Source: Papio anubis (lineage: Eukaryota; Chordata; Mammalia; Primates; Cercopithecidae). Taken from it: 64,000 bases of DNA. Where the stretch lies: the NCBI RefSeq assembly GCF_008728515.1, contig NC_044978.1:6591771-6655770 (forward strand). Direction: 5' to 3'. Of this stretch, positions 1 to 10,505 are shown piece after piece. Positions within the stretch are counted from its first letter, which is position 1; every line of letters begins with the position of its first letter. Under the pieces are notes generated by a model. It searched no databases. It saw nothing but the letters and a program-made list of their open reading frames with translations, and was not told the DNA's origin. The position numbers and the translations under genes are program-made.

Positions 1-189
1 CATCCTGCAGGTTCACCCTCCAGAACACAGACTCATTTACAACATTTTTCTCCACTGCCACCTCTCTAATCCAACCTATTAGCTTCTCTTGCCCGGATTA
101 ACTTCCTAACTAGTTATTACATTTCCACTCTCATCCCTCTATAACCCATTCTCCACACAGCAGCTGGTGGTCTTTTGAAAATAGTTTTT
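1..189. other. Left flank, nothing recognised
   Basis: Pyrimidine-rich single-copy-looking sequence up to the L1 target site. I see no repeat family, RNA gene or exon signal. Confidence 0.4.
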
Positions 190-202
190 AAAATCTTACT
201 TT

Positions 203-872
203 TGCTGAAGTTACTTATCAGCTTAAGGAGATTTTGGGCTGAGACGATGGGGTTTTCTAAATATACAATCATGTCATCTGCAAACAGGGACAATTTGACT
301 TCCTCTTTTCCTAATTGAATACCCTTTATTTCCTTCTCTTGCCTGATTGCCCTGGCCAAAACTTCCAACACTATGTTGAACAGGAGTGGTGAGAGAAGGC
401 ATCCCTGTCTTGTGCCAGTTTTCAAGGGGAAAGCTTCCAGTTTTTGCCCATTCAGTATGATACTGGCTGTGGGTTTGTCATAAATAACTCTTACTATTTT
501 GAGATACGTTCCATCAATACCGAATTTATTGAGAGTTTTTAGCATGAAGGGCTGTTGAATTTTGCCAAAGGCCTTTTCTGCATCTATTGAGATAATCATG
601 TGGTTTTTCTCTTTGGTTCTGTTTATATACTGGATTACATTTATTGATTTTTGTATGTTGAACCAGACTTGCATCCCAGGGATGAAGCCCACTTGATCAT
701 GGTGGATAAGCTTTTTGATGTGCTGCTGGATTTGGTTTGCCAGTATTTTATTGAGGATTTTTGCATCGATGTTCATCAGGGATATTGGTCTAAAATTCTC
801 TTTTTGTTGTGTCTCTGCCAGGCTTTGGTATCAGGATGATGTTGGCCTCATAAAATGAGTTAGGGAGGATTC
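203..872 (-). pseudogene. L1 ORF2 reverse-transcriptase remnant (inverted segment)
   Basis: The minus strand encodes the L1 ORF2 reverse-transcriptase core. An open frame of about 200 codons carries the palm motif SLFADDMIVY, whose FADD contains two catalytic aspartates, followed by the LENP stretch typical of L1. Reading ends at the insertion boundary, where the frame runs into host sequence at 203. ORF2p normally has about 1275 residues, so this is roughly one sixth of it, without the endonuclease domain. It can make no functional enzyme. Confidence 0.9.
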
Positions 873-2410
873 AAAATCAATGTGCAAAAATCACAAGCAT
901 TCTTATACACCAATAAGAGAAAAACAGAGAGCCAAATAATGAATAAACTCCCATTCACAATTGCTTCAAAGAGAATAAAATACCTAGGAATCCAACTTAC
1001 AAGGGATGTGAAGGACCTTTTCAAGGAGAACTACAAACCATAGCTCAGTGAAATAAAAGAGGACACAAACAAATGGAAGAACATTCCATGCTCATGGATA
1101 GGAAGAATCAATATCGTGAAAATGGCCATACTGCTCAAGGTAATTTATAGATTCAATGCCATCCCCATTAAGCTACCAATGACTTTCTTCACAGAATTGG
1201 AAAAAACTACTTTAAAGTTCATATGGAACCAAAAAAGACCCCACATTGCCAAGACAATCCTAAGCCAAAAGAACAAAGCTGGAGGCATCACGCTACCTGA
1301 CTTCAAACTATACTACAAGGCTACAGTAACCAAAAGAGCATGGTACTGGTACCAAAACAGAGATATAGACCAATGGAACAGAACAGAGCCCTCAGATATA
1401 ATAACACACATCTACAACCCTCTGATCTTTGACAAACCTGACAAGAACAAGAAATGAGGAAAGGATTTCCTATTTAACATATGGTGCTGGGAAAACTGGC
1501 TAGCCATACGTAGAAAGCTGAAGCTGGATCCCTTCCTTACACCTTATACAAAAATTAATTCAAGATGGATTAGACACTTAAATGTTAGACCTAAAACCAT
1601 AAAAACCCTAGAAGAAACCCTAGGCAATACCATTCAGGACATAGGCATGGGCAAGGACTTCATGTCTAAAACACCAAAAGCAATGGCAACAAAAGCCAAA
1701 ATTGACAAATGGGATCTAATTAAACTAAAGAGCTTCTGCATAGCAAAAGAAACTACCATCAGAGTAAACAGGCAACTTACAGAATGGGAGAAAATTTTTG
1801 CGGTCTACTCATCTGACAAAGGGCTAATATCCAGAACCTACGAAGAACTCAAACAAATTTACAAGAAAAAAACAACCCCATCAAAAAGTGGGCAAAGCAT
1901 ATGAACAGACACTTCTCAAAAGAAGGCATACATACAGCCAACAGACACATGAAAAAATGCTCATCATCACTGGCCATCAGAGAAATGCAAATCAAAACCA
2001 CAATGAGATACCATCTCACACCAGTTAGAATGGCAATCATTAAAAAGTCAGGAAACAACAGGTGCTGGAGAGGATGTGGAGAAATAGGAACACTTTTACA
2101 CTGTTGGTGGGACTGTAAACTAGTTCAACCATTATGGAAAACAGTATGGCGATTCCTCAAGGATCTAGAACTAGAAGTACCATATGACCCAGCCATCCCA
2201 TTACTGGGTATATACCCAAAGGATTATAAATCATGCTGCTATAAAGACACATGCACACGTATGTTTATTACGGCACTATTCACAATAGCAAAGACTTGGA
2301 ATCAACCCAAATGTCCATCAGTGGCAGACTGGATTAAGAAAATGTGGCACATATACACCATGGAATACTATGCAGCCATAAAAAAGATGACTTTGTGTCC
2401 TTTGTAGGGA
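873..2410 (+). pseudogene. L1 ORF2 C-terminal half remnant
   Basis: The plus strand carries the rest of ORF2 in broken open frames at about 1116-1457, 1647-1904 and 1901-2407. The last has the Cys-rich C-terminal region of L1 ORF2p, recognisable as GNNRCWRGCGEIGTLLHCWW, and ends near the normal ORF2 stop. Stops and at least one frameshift separate the pieces. The L1 3' UTR with its G-rich tract (about 2547-2570) follows. Confidence 0.9.
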
Positions 2411-2714
2411 CATGGATGCAGCTGGAAACCATCATTCTCAGCAAACTATCACAAGAACAGAAAACCAAACACCACATGTTCTCACTCATAGGTGGGAATT
2501 GAACAATGGGATCACCTGGACACAGGAAGGCGAACATCACACACCGGGGTCTGTTGTGGGGTGGGGGGAGGGATAGCATTAGGAGATATACCTAATGTAA
2601 ATGATGAGTTAATGGGTGCAGCACACCAACATGGCACATGTATACATATGTAACAAACCTGCACGTTGTGCACATGTACCCTAGAATATAAAGTATTAAA
2701 AAAAATCTTACTTT

Positions 2715-3461
2715 CAATACAAGATTTTAGTTTAAAAAATACATGAATATGCCCTGCTTGTAAAATATTAAACTATTGTGGATAATGCTACGTCTCTTTG
2801 AGCACCAGCTCTCATTCCAGTTCTGACACTCCTCTCTTCAGAAGTATCCACGACCACCGGGGCAGTGCGTGTTCTTGCAGGCCCTTCTCTACATGCAGCC
2901 TAGAAAATATAATATACTGTGCACATCGTTCTGAAGTTCATTCTTCTCATTCAGCAACATAATTTATGAGACTTTTCCTGTTGCTACCTCATTTTTTACA
3001 GTAAGTTTATTTTTTTAAATTTTATTTTCTGTCACGGGAGCATCTTTTATAATAAGCTTAGAACACAGTTTAGCCTTTCCAGTATAGTCTGGTACTGATG
3101 ATAGCCATTTTAATTGTATCCAAAACAACACTGTATTGAATATCCTTGAATGAGCCCTAACTTAGATACTGACAAGTATTTTACTCAGACACAGATTCAT
3201 AAAGTTAACCTTGGAAAGCACCGCCTGCTATGCAGCTCCTGCATTAAGGGGACTTCGGGCCATGGTGCCTTAGCCTTAACCTGTTGTTCTCGGTTAAGTG
3301 CCCTGAAGCCTGCTGCTTCCGAAGGGAGGGTTCAGCTAGATCAGACTGAGTCCTAGCTTCCATGCAGCAAGCGCCCTGGCACAGCTGCTGTCAGGGGAGA
3401 GTTATAAGAACTAACTCAGCCTTAATAGCTTGTGGGGAAGTATCTGGTGCTTCAGTTCCAT
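2715..3461. other. Unassigned intergenic or intronic stretch
   Basis: No family is recognised with confidence. The section 2780-3010 loosely resembles the minus strand of an old L1 3' end. The section 3150-3420 is GC-richer with one short plus-strand open frame (3150-3356) that I do not take as a gene. Confidence 0.3.
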
Positions 3462-3477
3462 CTTCTGATTTTTACCT

Positions 3478-3819
3478 TTTTTTTTTTTAAAGAGATTCTG
3501 GGCAGCACAGAAAGACTTCAGGGACTTTAGGGTCTTGATCTACTGCCCAGGTTGGAGTGCAGTGGCATAATCATAGCTTGCTGCAGCCTCGAACTCCTGG
3601 GCTCAAGTGATCCTCCTGCCTCAGCTTCAAGAGTAAGCTAGGAATTACAGGTATGTGCCACTATGCCGGGCTAATTTAAAAAAAAATTTTTTTTTTTTTT
3701 TAAGAAACGGGGTCTCACTGTGTTGCCCAGGCTGGTCTCAAACTCCTGGGCTCAAGTGATCCTCCCACATCGGCATCCCAAAGAGTTGAAATTACAGGCA
3801 TCAGCCACTATGTCTGGCC
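3478..3819 (-). mobile_element. AluJ, minus strand
   Basis: A dimeric Alu in reverse with a leading T-run, a long T-rich middle linker (3670-3702) and many differences from the younger consensus, typical of the oldest Alu class. Imperfect duplicated flanks beginning CTGATTTT are seen at about 3464 and 3820. Confidence 0.9.
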
Positions 3820-3836
3820 CTGATTTTAACTTTTTT

Positions 3837-4920
3837 TGTAGTCTACAGCTATTGTTACATTTAGAGACAAAATAAATGAATTTCACAATAAATTTCAAAA
3901 TGTTCATAATGTGAAGTTGGTGTTACTTCAGTATATCTCAACTCTTAATCTTGCCTGGATAAATGCAAGAAGAAAGTATGTTAGTTTGGCCACATGAACA
4001 CTGAGGCTCTGTGGGATTTAACTGAACAAATGTCCTAATGCTATAGTGATGTTAGTAGGGCCCGGTCTTTAACTAAGGGATCTCTACATAATTGACCTAA
4101 ATGGAGTTACCCTCCAGGGTCCTAAAGTGAAGAAGAAATTCAGTTAAGCACGGGCCTTCCAGAATGTGAAGATCATGGAGGCATCTGGCCAGATTACTGG
4201 ACAATTAAACCAAGTCTAACTGCTTCCCAAAAAAGCATTAGGAAGGTAAATGAGTCAGTCAGTCAGTCTCGGTGCCCCTGTAGCTTCTCAGGCCAGAGAA
4301 AAAGCACATACCAGAAAGCATGCTTAACAATTCAAAGATGACTATTTGCTGACATCCAAAAAATGTATGCCCATGTTCATAAATGTTACTCTTTTTTTTT
4401 CCTAACATCGTCTAAGGCATTTTAAACTCAGATTCAAGTTTTTATTACAGTCTGTTTCTACAAAATGTTCACTTTTTTATATATAATGTCTTTATTAAGA
4501 AGAGGAAACATCCTTATTTACTCTTGAACCTTGTTAAACACCAAAGGAGCTTCTGACCAAAGGTCCTACAATTTCTTTCTTTGATTTCTTTGTATTAAAT
4601 TGTTTTCTATTAAATTTACAAAGGTTCTATTTTTATTGTCATAATCTGACTCTTTTGTGTTATGCATATATTTCACCAAGACCAATTTGAATTTTTTTCT
4701 AAACACATTTTTAGTGACCAAACGATTTCACAGAGCATTCATGATCCTCAGCCTTGAGATTTTTGACTTACATGATTATTTCTCTTTATTCTCTAGTTGA
4801 CAACATAATACGAGCTAGAAGGAGACACTTGTGGAAGTCACATACTTATAGGTTGCTTATTACCCCAGCAGAGCTGACCAATGCATGAGTCTATCTAAAG
4901 TACTCACTATCTATCATGTC
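3837..4920. other. Unassigned AT-rich stretch
   Basis: No recognisable repeat, exon or RNA gene. A short (AGTC)n-like run is at 4252-4268. Low GC and scattered stops in all frames suggest non-coding sequence. Confidence 0.3.
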
Positions 4921-4924
4921 ATAC

Positions 4925-5078
4925 AGTTTATCACTTTAATGCTATTACCATGTCTGAATTTATCTCCTTTATTGCTCTAGTCCTCCTTCCTACCTCCCCA
5001 TGACTTATTTTGTCCACCACTGTAGTCCTTAGTGGCTAGAACAGCGACTGCTGCTCATTCATCATGTGTTCAATGAAC
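4925..5078 (+). repeat. L2 3'-end fragment
   Basis: The stretch ending GGCTAGAACAGCGACTG and the following TGTTCAATGAACC match the well-known L2 tail pattern (a tag-aacag-tgcctgg block, then ...caataaatg...ttgaatga), strongly decayed. Confidence 0.5.
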
Positions 5079-5087
5079 CTATCTTCT

Positions 5088-5278
5088 GGTGACCACTACA
5101 TCTGCAATGGTGACCCCTTCGACCATACACTAAGTCACGCTTAGCTTTTGCAAGTATTTGTTTTGCAGCATTGAAAAACTCCTCCACGAGGAGGGCACGG
5201 CGTTCTGCCCTGAGTCTGAGGCTGGTGTTGCTTGGCTGCAGCTGCCATTTGCCACTGATGATCATTCTTCTCTTCCCC
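5088..5278 (-). other. Candidate protein-coding exon, unidentified
   Basis: On the minus strand a pyrimidine tract and AG end at 5279, forming a fair splice acceptor. They are followed by about 190 bases open in one frame, reading KRRMIISGKWQLQPSNTSLR and on through a helix-forming stretch, ERRALLVEEFFNAAKQILAK. A possible donor (AG then GTTCAT) lies near 5083-5088. The composition is more balanced than the AT-rich surroundings and I recognise no repeat in it. I do not recognise the protein. Against it, the frame is short, a second frame is also partly open, and L2 sequence abuts its 3' side. It could be an exon, an exonised fragment or a decayed retrocopy. Confidence 0.25.
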
Positions 5279-5352
5279 TGTGAGAGTAAGAAGGAAAGGA
5301 TGAAGTCTGAGTGGTTCAAAAAAATTAAAAAGTACAAAAATAAAAATAAAAG

Positions 5353-5663
5353 GGCTGGGCCTGGTGGCTCACGGCTGTAATCCCAGCACTTTGGTGAACC
5401 GAGGTGGGTGGATCACCTGAGGTCAGGAGTTCAAGACCAGTCTGGCCAACATGGTGAAACCCCATCTCTACTAAAACTACAAAAATAAGCCGGGCGTGGT
5501 GGCATGCACCTGTAATCCCAGCTACTCAGGAGGCTGAGGCAGGAGAATCGCTTGAACCTGGGAGGTGGAGGTTGCAGTGAGCCAAGATCACGCCACTGCA
5601 CTCCAGCCTGGAGACAGAGTGAGACTGCGTCTCAAAAAAATAAATAAAAATAAAAAATAAAAA
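5353..5663 (+). mobile_element. AluS, plus strand
   Basis: Full-length dimeric Alu running from the GGCTGGGC start through both arms to a tail of A-rich AAATA units. Confidence 0.93.
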
Positions 5664-6506
5664 GAACTCCTCATCCTGTCCCTGAGTACAATTAAAAGAC
5701 AAACTGAAAGAATCACAGATTTTTTTAAGTTCCAGGGCTGGAATTTCAAGAATCAACAGAAAACTAAGAAATGTTCCTAAGCAGCCTAAAGAATGGTACT
5801 AACATGCCACAAATCAATCCCATACCTACTATTTGCTTTGCTATTTAAACATATGATTGAATTTTTATAGCTTCCACGGAGACTTTCTTCGGTGGTATTT
5901 CCGTGTGCTCTCTAGCCTCTATGTTCCTCTGGCATAGCACCAGATCCTCCAAGCACTAAAAATCAGACATATGGAATGTGAGGAATGTTTGATAACTATA
6001 CTAACTTCAGAGATCAGCCCTTAGTCATAAACAAAAACGCATGCCCTTTGAGCTTAGACTCAAATTCAATTTGAAGCAAACATAAGTCATGAGGTTGAAT
6101 GCTGGCAAAGTATGCAAGGTGAAGCGGGGTGGGCTGGGAAAACTCTAAATATAGTTCCCCATCACAGTGAAGACAAATACTGCTTCTTTATTTTAACTGA
6201 ATGTGCAAAGCATTGCTTGGCTAAGTTTTAGCTTAGTAGCACCTAGGTTAGAAAAACAAACCATTAAAAAAATAAAATGTGCTGTTTCCCAGTGCTTTCA
6301 CAAACATCTCCTTATCAGGGACTCATCTTTATTTATCCTTTTCTATAGGTGCTAGTTCTGTTCAAGATTAATTAAAAGCAAAAAATCAAGTACAAAAAAC
6401 GATGCTTTGAGGAATTGTTCTAGTCTAAAAGAGAACCAGTTGCAGCATGTTTACCACAATGGGATCACAATTTTTAAGGGAAAAAAAGTTACAAAAGAAT
6501 TTTTGA
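5664..6506. other. Unassigned stretch
   Basis: AT-rich sequence between two Alus. I see no repeat family, no plausible exon and no RNA gene. Confidence 0.3.
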
Positions 6507-6820
6507 GGCCAGGCATGGTGGCTCACACCTGTAAACCCAGCACTTTGGGAGGCTGACATGGGCAGATCATTTGAGCTCAGGAGTTTGGGATCAGCCTGGA
6601 CAACATGACAAAACCCCATCTCTACAAAAAATACAAAAAATTAACCGGGTGTGGTGGCGTGTGCCTGTGATTCCAGCTACTTGGGAGGCTGAGGTGGGAG
6701 GATCACCTGAGCCCAAGAGATCATGGCTACAGTGAGCCAAGACCACACCACTGCACTCCAGCCTGGGCAACAAAGGCACTGTTTCAAAAACAAAAACAAA
6801 AACATAAATAAATAAATAAG
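6507..6820 (+). mobile_element. AluJ, plus strand
   Basis: Full-length old Alu with many transitions, ending in a mixed CAAAAA / AAATA tail. Confidence 0.92.
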
Positions 6821-6845
6821 AAATTTTGAAACTGCACAATTTATC

Positions 6846-6891
6846 CTAGATGTTAGATGATGTTAGATATGCTAGATGTTAGATGATGTTA
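6846..6891 (+). repeat. 26-bp tandem duplication
   Basis: The unit beginning CTAGATGTTAGATGATGTTA occurs at 6846 and again at 6872, with the second copy cut short. Confidence 0.85.
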
Positions 6892-6957
6892 TGGAACTAT
6901 TTTTTTAAATTTTCACAGGTACGATAATTATAGTCCTGTAAGAGAATATTTTTGTTC

Positions 6958-7211
6958 CTGGGAAATGTATGCTGAACTATTTAGGAGTGAAGGGTCATAA
7001 TAGCTGTCTGTACCTTACTGTCAAATGTTACACTAAGAGAGAAAATATAGACATAAATAATATTTACCTTACATATACCATATATACTGGGAAATGTATG
7101 CCGAACTATTTAGGAGTGAAGGGTCATAATATCTGTACCTTACCTTCAAATGTTACAGCAAGAGAGAAAATATAGACATAGATATATTTATCTTACATAT
7201 ACCACATATAC
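6958..7211 (+). repeat. 129-bp tandem duplication
   Basis: CTGGGAAATGTATGC starts at 6958 and again at 7087. The two units stay alignable to the shared end (ACATATACCAnATATACT) with few differences. The second copy is slightly shorter and ends near 7211. Confidence 0.95.
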
Positions 7212-7225
7212 TTGTAGAATATTAC

Positions 7226-7307
7226 AGAGAGAGAGAAAGACAGCAAAAGAGAGAGAGAGGAGGAGGAGGAGGAGGAGGAGGAGGAGGAGGAGGAAGAGGA
7301 AAAGGAG
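7226..7307 (+). repeat. (GA)n / (GGA)n microsatellite
   Basis: AGAG runs from 7226, then about eleven GGA units from 7259 to 7292, decaying into GAAGAGGAAAAGG. It grew out of the purine-rich part of the L1 3' end. Confidence 0.95.
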
Positions 7308-7429
7308 ATAAAATTGGCAAAAAGTTAATTGTCAGATCTAAGAGCAGAATATATACAATGGTGTCCATTCTACTGTTTTCATTTTTTCTTATGTTTAAAA
7401 ATTTTCAAAACAAAAATTGGGGAGGAAAA

Positions 7430-8204
7430 AATTCATTATTAAAGAACTTCCAGTAAACACTACGTAGATTTAATATATGTGCTTACCTACATTCCCTCTA
7501 GAAAATAGCAGAAAGGGGATTTTTAAAAAGGCATAAACACAAAAGGACAATGGGAAAGTCAGTGGATGAGAACAACAAAATTTGGGACAGTGGGGAGCAA
7601 ACTGCGGTGTGGTAAGTGATTCAGCAGATGTGAAAAACAGAAAGCCTAGGTTAGTGACAGAGAAAGCCCAGCAGCAGATCAATTCATACTGCAAAAGTCT
7701 GAAATGGCTCAGGAATTCCAGCACCAAAGACTTCAGACAGAGGGTGTGACCGTGGAGGACTCGCCAGAAGTCTGTTAAGAAGCAGTCAGACCCCCCGCCT
7801 GCCTTTGCCCAACTTGCGCAGAAACAGAAGGTTTATTCTCTCGAAAGACTTAATCAGATGGGCTGTGGACTTCCAGGTGGCTGGGACTGCTGAAAGGAGT
7901 ATCTTATTAAAAAGAGGGAGCATAAGAGAGTGTGCACACACTGAACAGCAAGCGTCCCAAGCCCTACTTCCATTACTCAGTTTGCAGAGCCCAGGAGCTG
8001 GGCTTACATATGTCAGGCGGGAGAATTGGAGGGTTTTCCTGGGAAAACTAACCAGACCAAGAGAAAAGAGCCACTGACATTAACATCTGGGAGTGCCTTA
8101 ATGGAAACGCTGAGCCAGATCACTGCCACATGACTACCCCACCCACTAGTAGAGAGCTTCCAAACAGCTTTTTGTGCCTCATTCTTAAATATGACTGAGA
8201 GCTG
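7430..8204 (+). repeat. HAL1-like (half-L1) 5' region
   Basis: This block resembles the 5' untranslated part of the ancient L1-derived HAL1 elements (for example GTATCTTATTAAAAAGAGGG and GCCCAGGAGCTGGGCTTACA). It is collinear with the ORF1-like part found after the interrupting repeats at 8205-9224. Open frames here are short and not gene-like. Confidence 0.45.
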
Positions 8205-8560
8205 TCTCAGTCAGGACAGGCTAGGTAACACTGCAATAAAAAACAATACCAAAGTCTCAGTGGTTAAAAACAATAAACATTTACTTCCCATTCAAGCCAA
8301 GTCCAAAGTGGCTCTGGATGAATCCCCGGGCAGCTGGCCCCCACAGTGTGGAGCATTCCAGACCGCATCTTGGGTGCTTGTGGCATCTCCAATCTCGACA
8401 CAAGCATCAATCACCCAAGTAGGGGAGATGTGCACATCACTTCTGTTTGCAATCCACTGGCCAAAACAAGTCACAAGGAGGCAGGGAAGTTAATCCTGTC
8501 TCCTGTGTCTGGAAGGAGTGAAGAACCAGAATGGTTGGTATTACTTATCTCAAATGCAAA
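8205..8560 (+). repeat. Old interspersed repeat, family name not recalled
   Basis: It begins near GTCAGGACAGGCTAGGTAAC and continues with the CTCAGTGGTTAAAAACAATAAACATTTACTT block, then GCACATCACTTCTG and CACTGGCCAAAACAAGTCAC. I know this layout as a common mammalian repeat. A second partial copy lies at 42772-42945. Overlapping short open frames on both strands come from the repeat. Confidence 0.6.
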
Positions 8561-8714
8561 AGCTAAGAATACTAGTCCCCCAAAATGAAAGCACAAACTA
8601 AAACAACAATGAAAAAATAAAACTGAAGAATTCATTTCTTCAGAGATATTGAAGAAAACTTCAATTAGCATCTTCAGAGAGACAGAACAGGTTACCATCA
8701 AAATAGAAATATAT
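8561..8714 (+). repeat. HAL1-like continuation
   Basis: A-rich sequence between the interrupting repeat and the AluJ, compatible with the middle of the same HAL1-like element. The assignment rests mainly on collinearity. Confidence 0.35.
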
Positions 8715-9065
8715 GGCCAGGCACGGTGGCTCATGTGTGCAATCCCAACACTTTGGGAGGCCAAGTCAGGAAGATCACTTAAGCCTGAGAGTTTGAGACC
8801 AGCCTGGGCAACATAACAAAACCCCACCTCCACAAAAACAAAGAAATTTAAAAATTAGGCAGGCATGGTGGTGCATGCTTGTGGTCCCAGCTACTCAGGA
8901 GGATGAGGTGGGAGGATCACTTGAGCCTGGGAGGTCAGGGCTGCAGTGAGCTGTGACTGCACCACTGCACTCCAGCCTGGGTGACAGAGCACCCTGTGAG
9001 ATGAGGAGGGGAGGGGAGGGGAGGAGAGGAGGGGAGAGGAGGTAAATAAATACATACATAAATAT
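8715..9065 (+). mobile_element. AluJ with (GGGGA)n-expanded tail
   Basis: Full-length old Alu. The tail is not poly-A but a GAGGGG/GAGGA run at 8999-9042, followed by AAATA/CATA units. Confidence 0.9.
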
Positions 9066-9159
9066 TTGGAGGAAAGAATTTTAAAATTCCTGGAAATGAA
9101 CAATATGATGGCAGAAACGATCTACTGACAAATTAAAAGATCAAGTTTAAAAAATTTCC

Positions 9160-9195
9160 CTGCACTCCAGCCTGGGCGGCAGAGCGAGACTCCGT

Positions 9196-9224
<29 letters not shown>
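9160..9224 (+). mobile_element. Alu 3'-end fragment
   Basis: Only the last 40 bases of an Alu right arm (CTGCACTCCAGCCTGGGCGG onward) and a 26-A tail. The flanks AAAATTTCCC and AAAATTCCC suggest a separate, heavily 5'-truncated insertion. Confidence 0.9.
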
Positions 9225-9226
<2 letters not shown>

Positions 9227-10505
9227 CCCAAAGAGTAAGAAGGGAAAAGATAGGGAAAGTGAACAACCAATCTAGGAGGTCTAATAGCTGACTTGCATGA
9301 GTTCCAGAGAGAGAGAACGAAGTAAATACAAAGAGAAAAATATTATCAAAGTACTAGTGCAAGAAAATTTCCCTAAACTGAATCTGAATGACACTGGTTT
9401 CTTGATCATATATGACCCACCTAGCACAATGGTTACAAAAGGCCTACATCAACGCCAACGCTGTGAAATTTTAGAGCATAGGGGCAAAAACAAAACCTAA
9501 AATCTTCAGAGAGGAATCAGGTCACAATGAGGGAACAAACAAATAACCAAAAAAAAAAAAAGCATCAGACTTCTCAAACACAACATTGGAAGCTACAAGT
9601 CAGTAAAGCAGTAACATCAAATTTTTACTCCAAATTACTTCCAACCTGGAATTACATCCCTAGCTAAAATATTAATCACATATGAGAGAATAATGGCATT
9701 TGTGCAGATGCAAAGCCTCAGCAAATCTATGCTCCCTTTCCAACGCAGCTCCACCAAAACAGAGAATAAACCAAAAAAACTGGAAGACACGACGCCAGAA
9801 AATGAGCACTCAACACAGGAAAATGACAAATGAAACCTGCAAGATGACAGTAAAGGAGGCCATTGGATGACAGTCTGCAGCAGTTACAGTGATTAACCAG
9901 GACAAACTGGAGATTAAGAACAGAAGGTGCAGGAGGTTCCAAACCAATAGAATACATAGCATGTTGGAATGTACTGAAAGGAGATTTATAATTCTGGCCG
10001 CAAATTGGTAATAGGAATATAGAGAAGTAAGCCAATGGAAAAAAGAGATGATTATTAACTACAGAGAAAACAAAAGGAAATGCAATCATAGTACACCAGA
10101 TAGGTCATCCATGAATAATATTTACATAGTCATAAAAATGTAAACACAGACTACTGATTTCTTTACAAGGTGACAGAAAACACCAAGAGGATGAGGGGAG
10201 GGAAGCACATGTACATGAGGAAGGCAACAGTAAGAAAGCTGAGTCCTCAACCAGGGCGGGAAGTCAGTTCTCAAAATCCAAAGCTGAAAAGTCAAGATAG
10301 ATAAAGTTATTTAAAAACACAGCAGCAAATACCAAAAGAAACTTTTAAATACGTAAATGTGGTTGACTCTAGAGAGAGTCAATCAAGTGTGGAGGAGAGT
10401 AGTGGGTCACAGGACGCCTGTCTTTGCTTTGGGAACCTAGTTGAGTGTTTGTTAATCATTTACAGATACAACTTTGATTAATGTAAAGTTTTAAAATCTT
10501 CCACT
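9225..10505 (+). repeat. HAL1-like ORF1 remnant and 3' UTR
   Basis: The section 9297-9500 keeps an open frame with the ORF1-like string RERERSKYKEKNIIKVLVQE followed by NFPKL, matching L1/HAL1 ORF1p (a coiled-coil RNA-binding protein). Later blocks match the rest of ORF1 (CATCAGACTTCTCAAACACAA; CCAACCTGGAATTACATCCC). A purine-rich 3' UTR follows directly, with no ORF2, which is what separates HAL1 from a normal L1. It is heavily decayed. Confidence 0.55.

Larger units (their letters stand above)
203..2701 (+). mobile_element. L1 (LINE-1, L1PA type), 5' truncated with inverted 5' half
   Basis: This is a primate L1 retrotransposon copy made of two abutting pieces in opposite orientation. Positions 203-872 are ORF2 on the minus strand. 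Positions about 873-2701 are the next part of ORF2 and the 3' UTR on the plus strand, ending in a short A-rich tail. The junction near 872 joins segments that are neighbours in a normal L1, the signature of twin-primed insertion. A 13-bp target-site duplication (AAAATCTTACTTT) lies at 190-202 and 2702-2714. Both pieces carry in-frame stops, and ORF1 and the endonuclease are absent, so it is dead. The good TSD and low divergence suggest a catarrhine-age insertion. Confidence 0.93.
6842..7425 (+). repeat. Ancient L1 (L1M-type) 3' end with internal duplications
   Basis: Recognised from the old-L1 3' UTR block TGTAAGAGAATATTTTTGTT, the GGAAATGTATGCTGAACTAT block and the final region ending at a run of A/T near 7425. 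It contains a 26-bp and a 129-bp tandem duplication and a GA/GGA microsatellite, listed separately. Confidence 0.65.

Noticed and set aside
117..776. 219-residue minus-strand open frame with a reverse-transcriptase motif as a functional gene
   Set aside because: It is the inverted piece of a truncated L1. It lacks the endonuclease and C-terminal parts, and its last residues are read from host flank.
1901..2407. 168-residue plus-strand open frame as a zinc-binding protein gene
   Set aside because: The Cys-rich end is the C terminus of L1 ORF2 and the same sequence recurs at 31033-31515.
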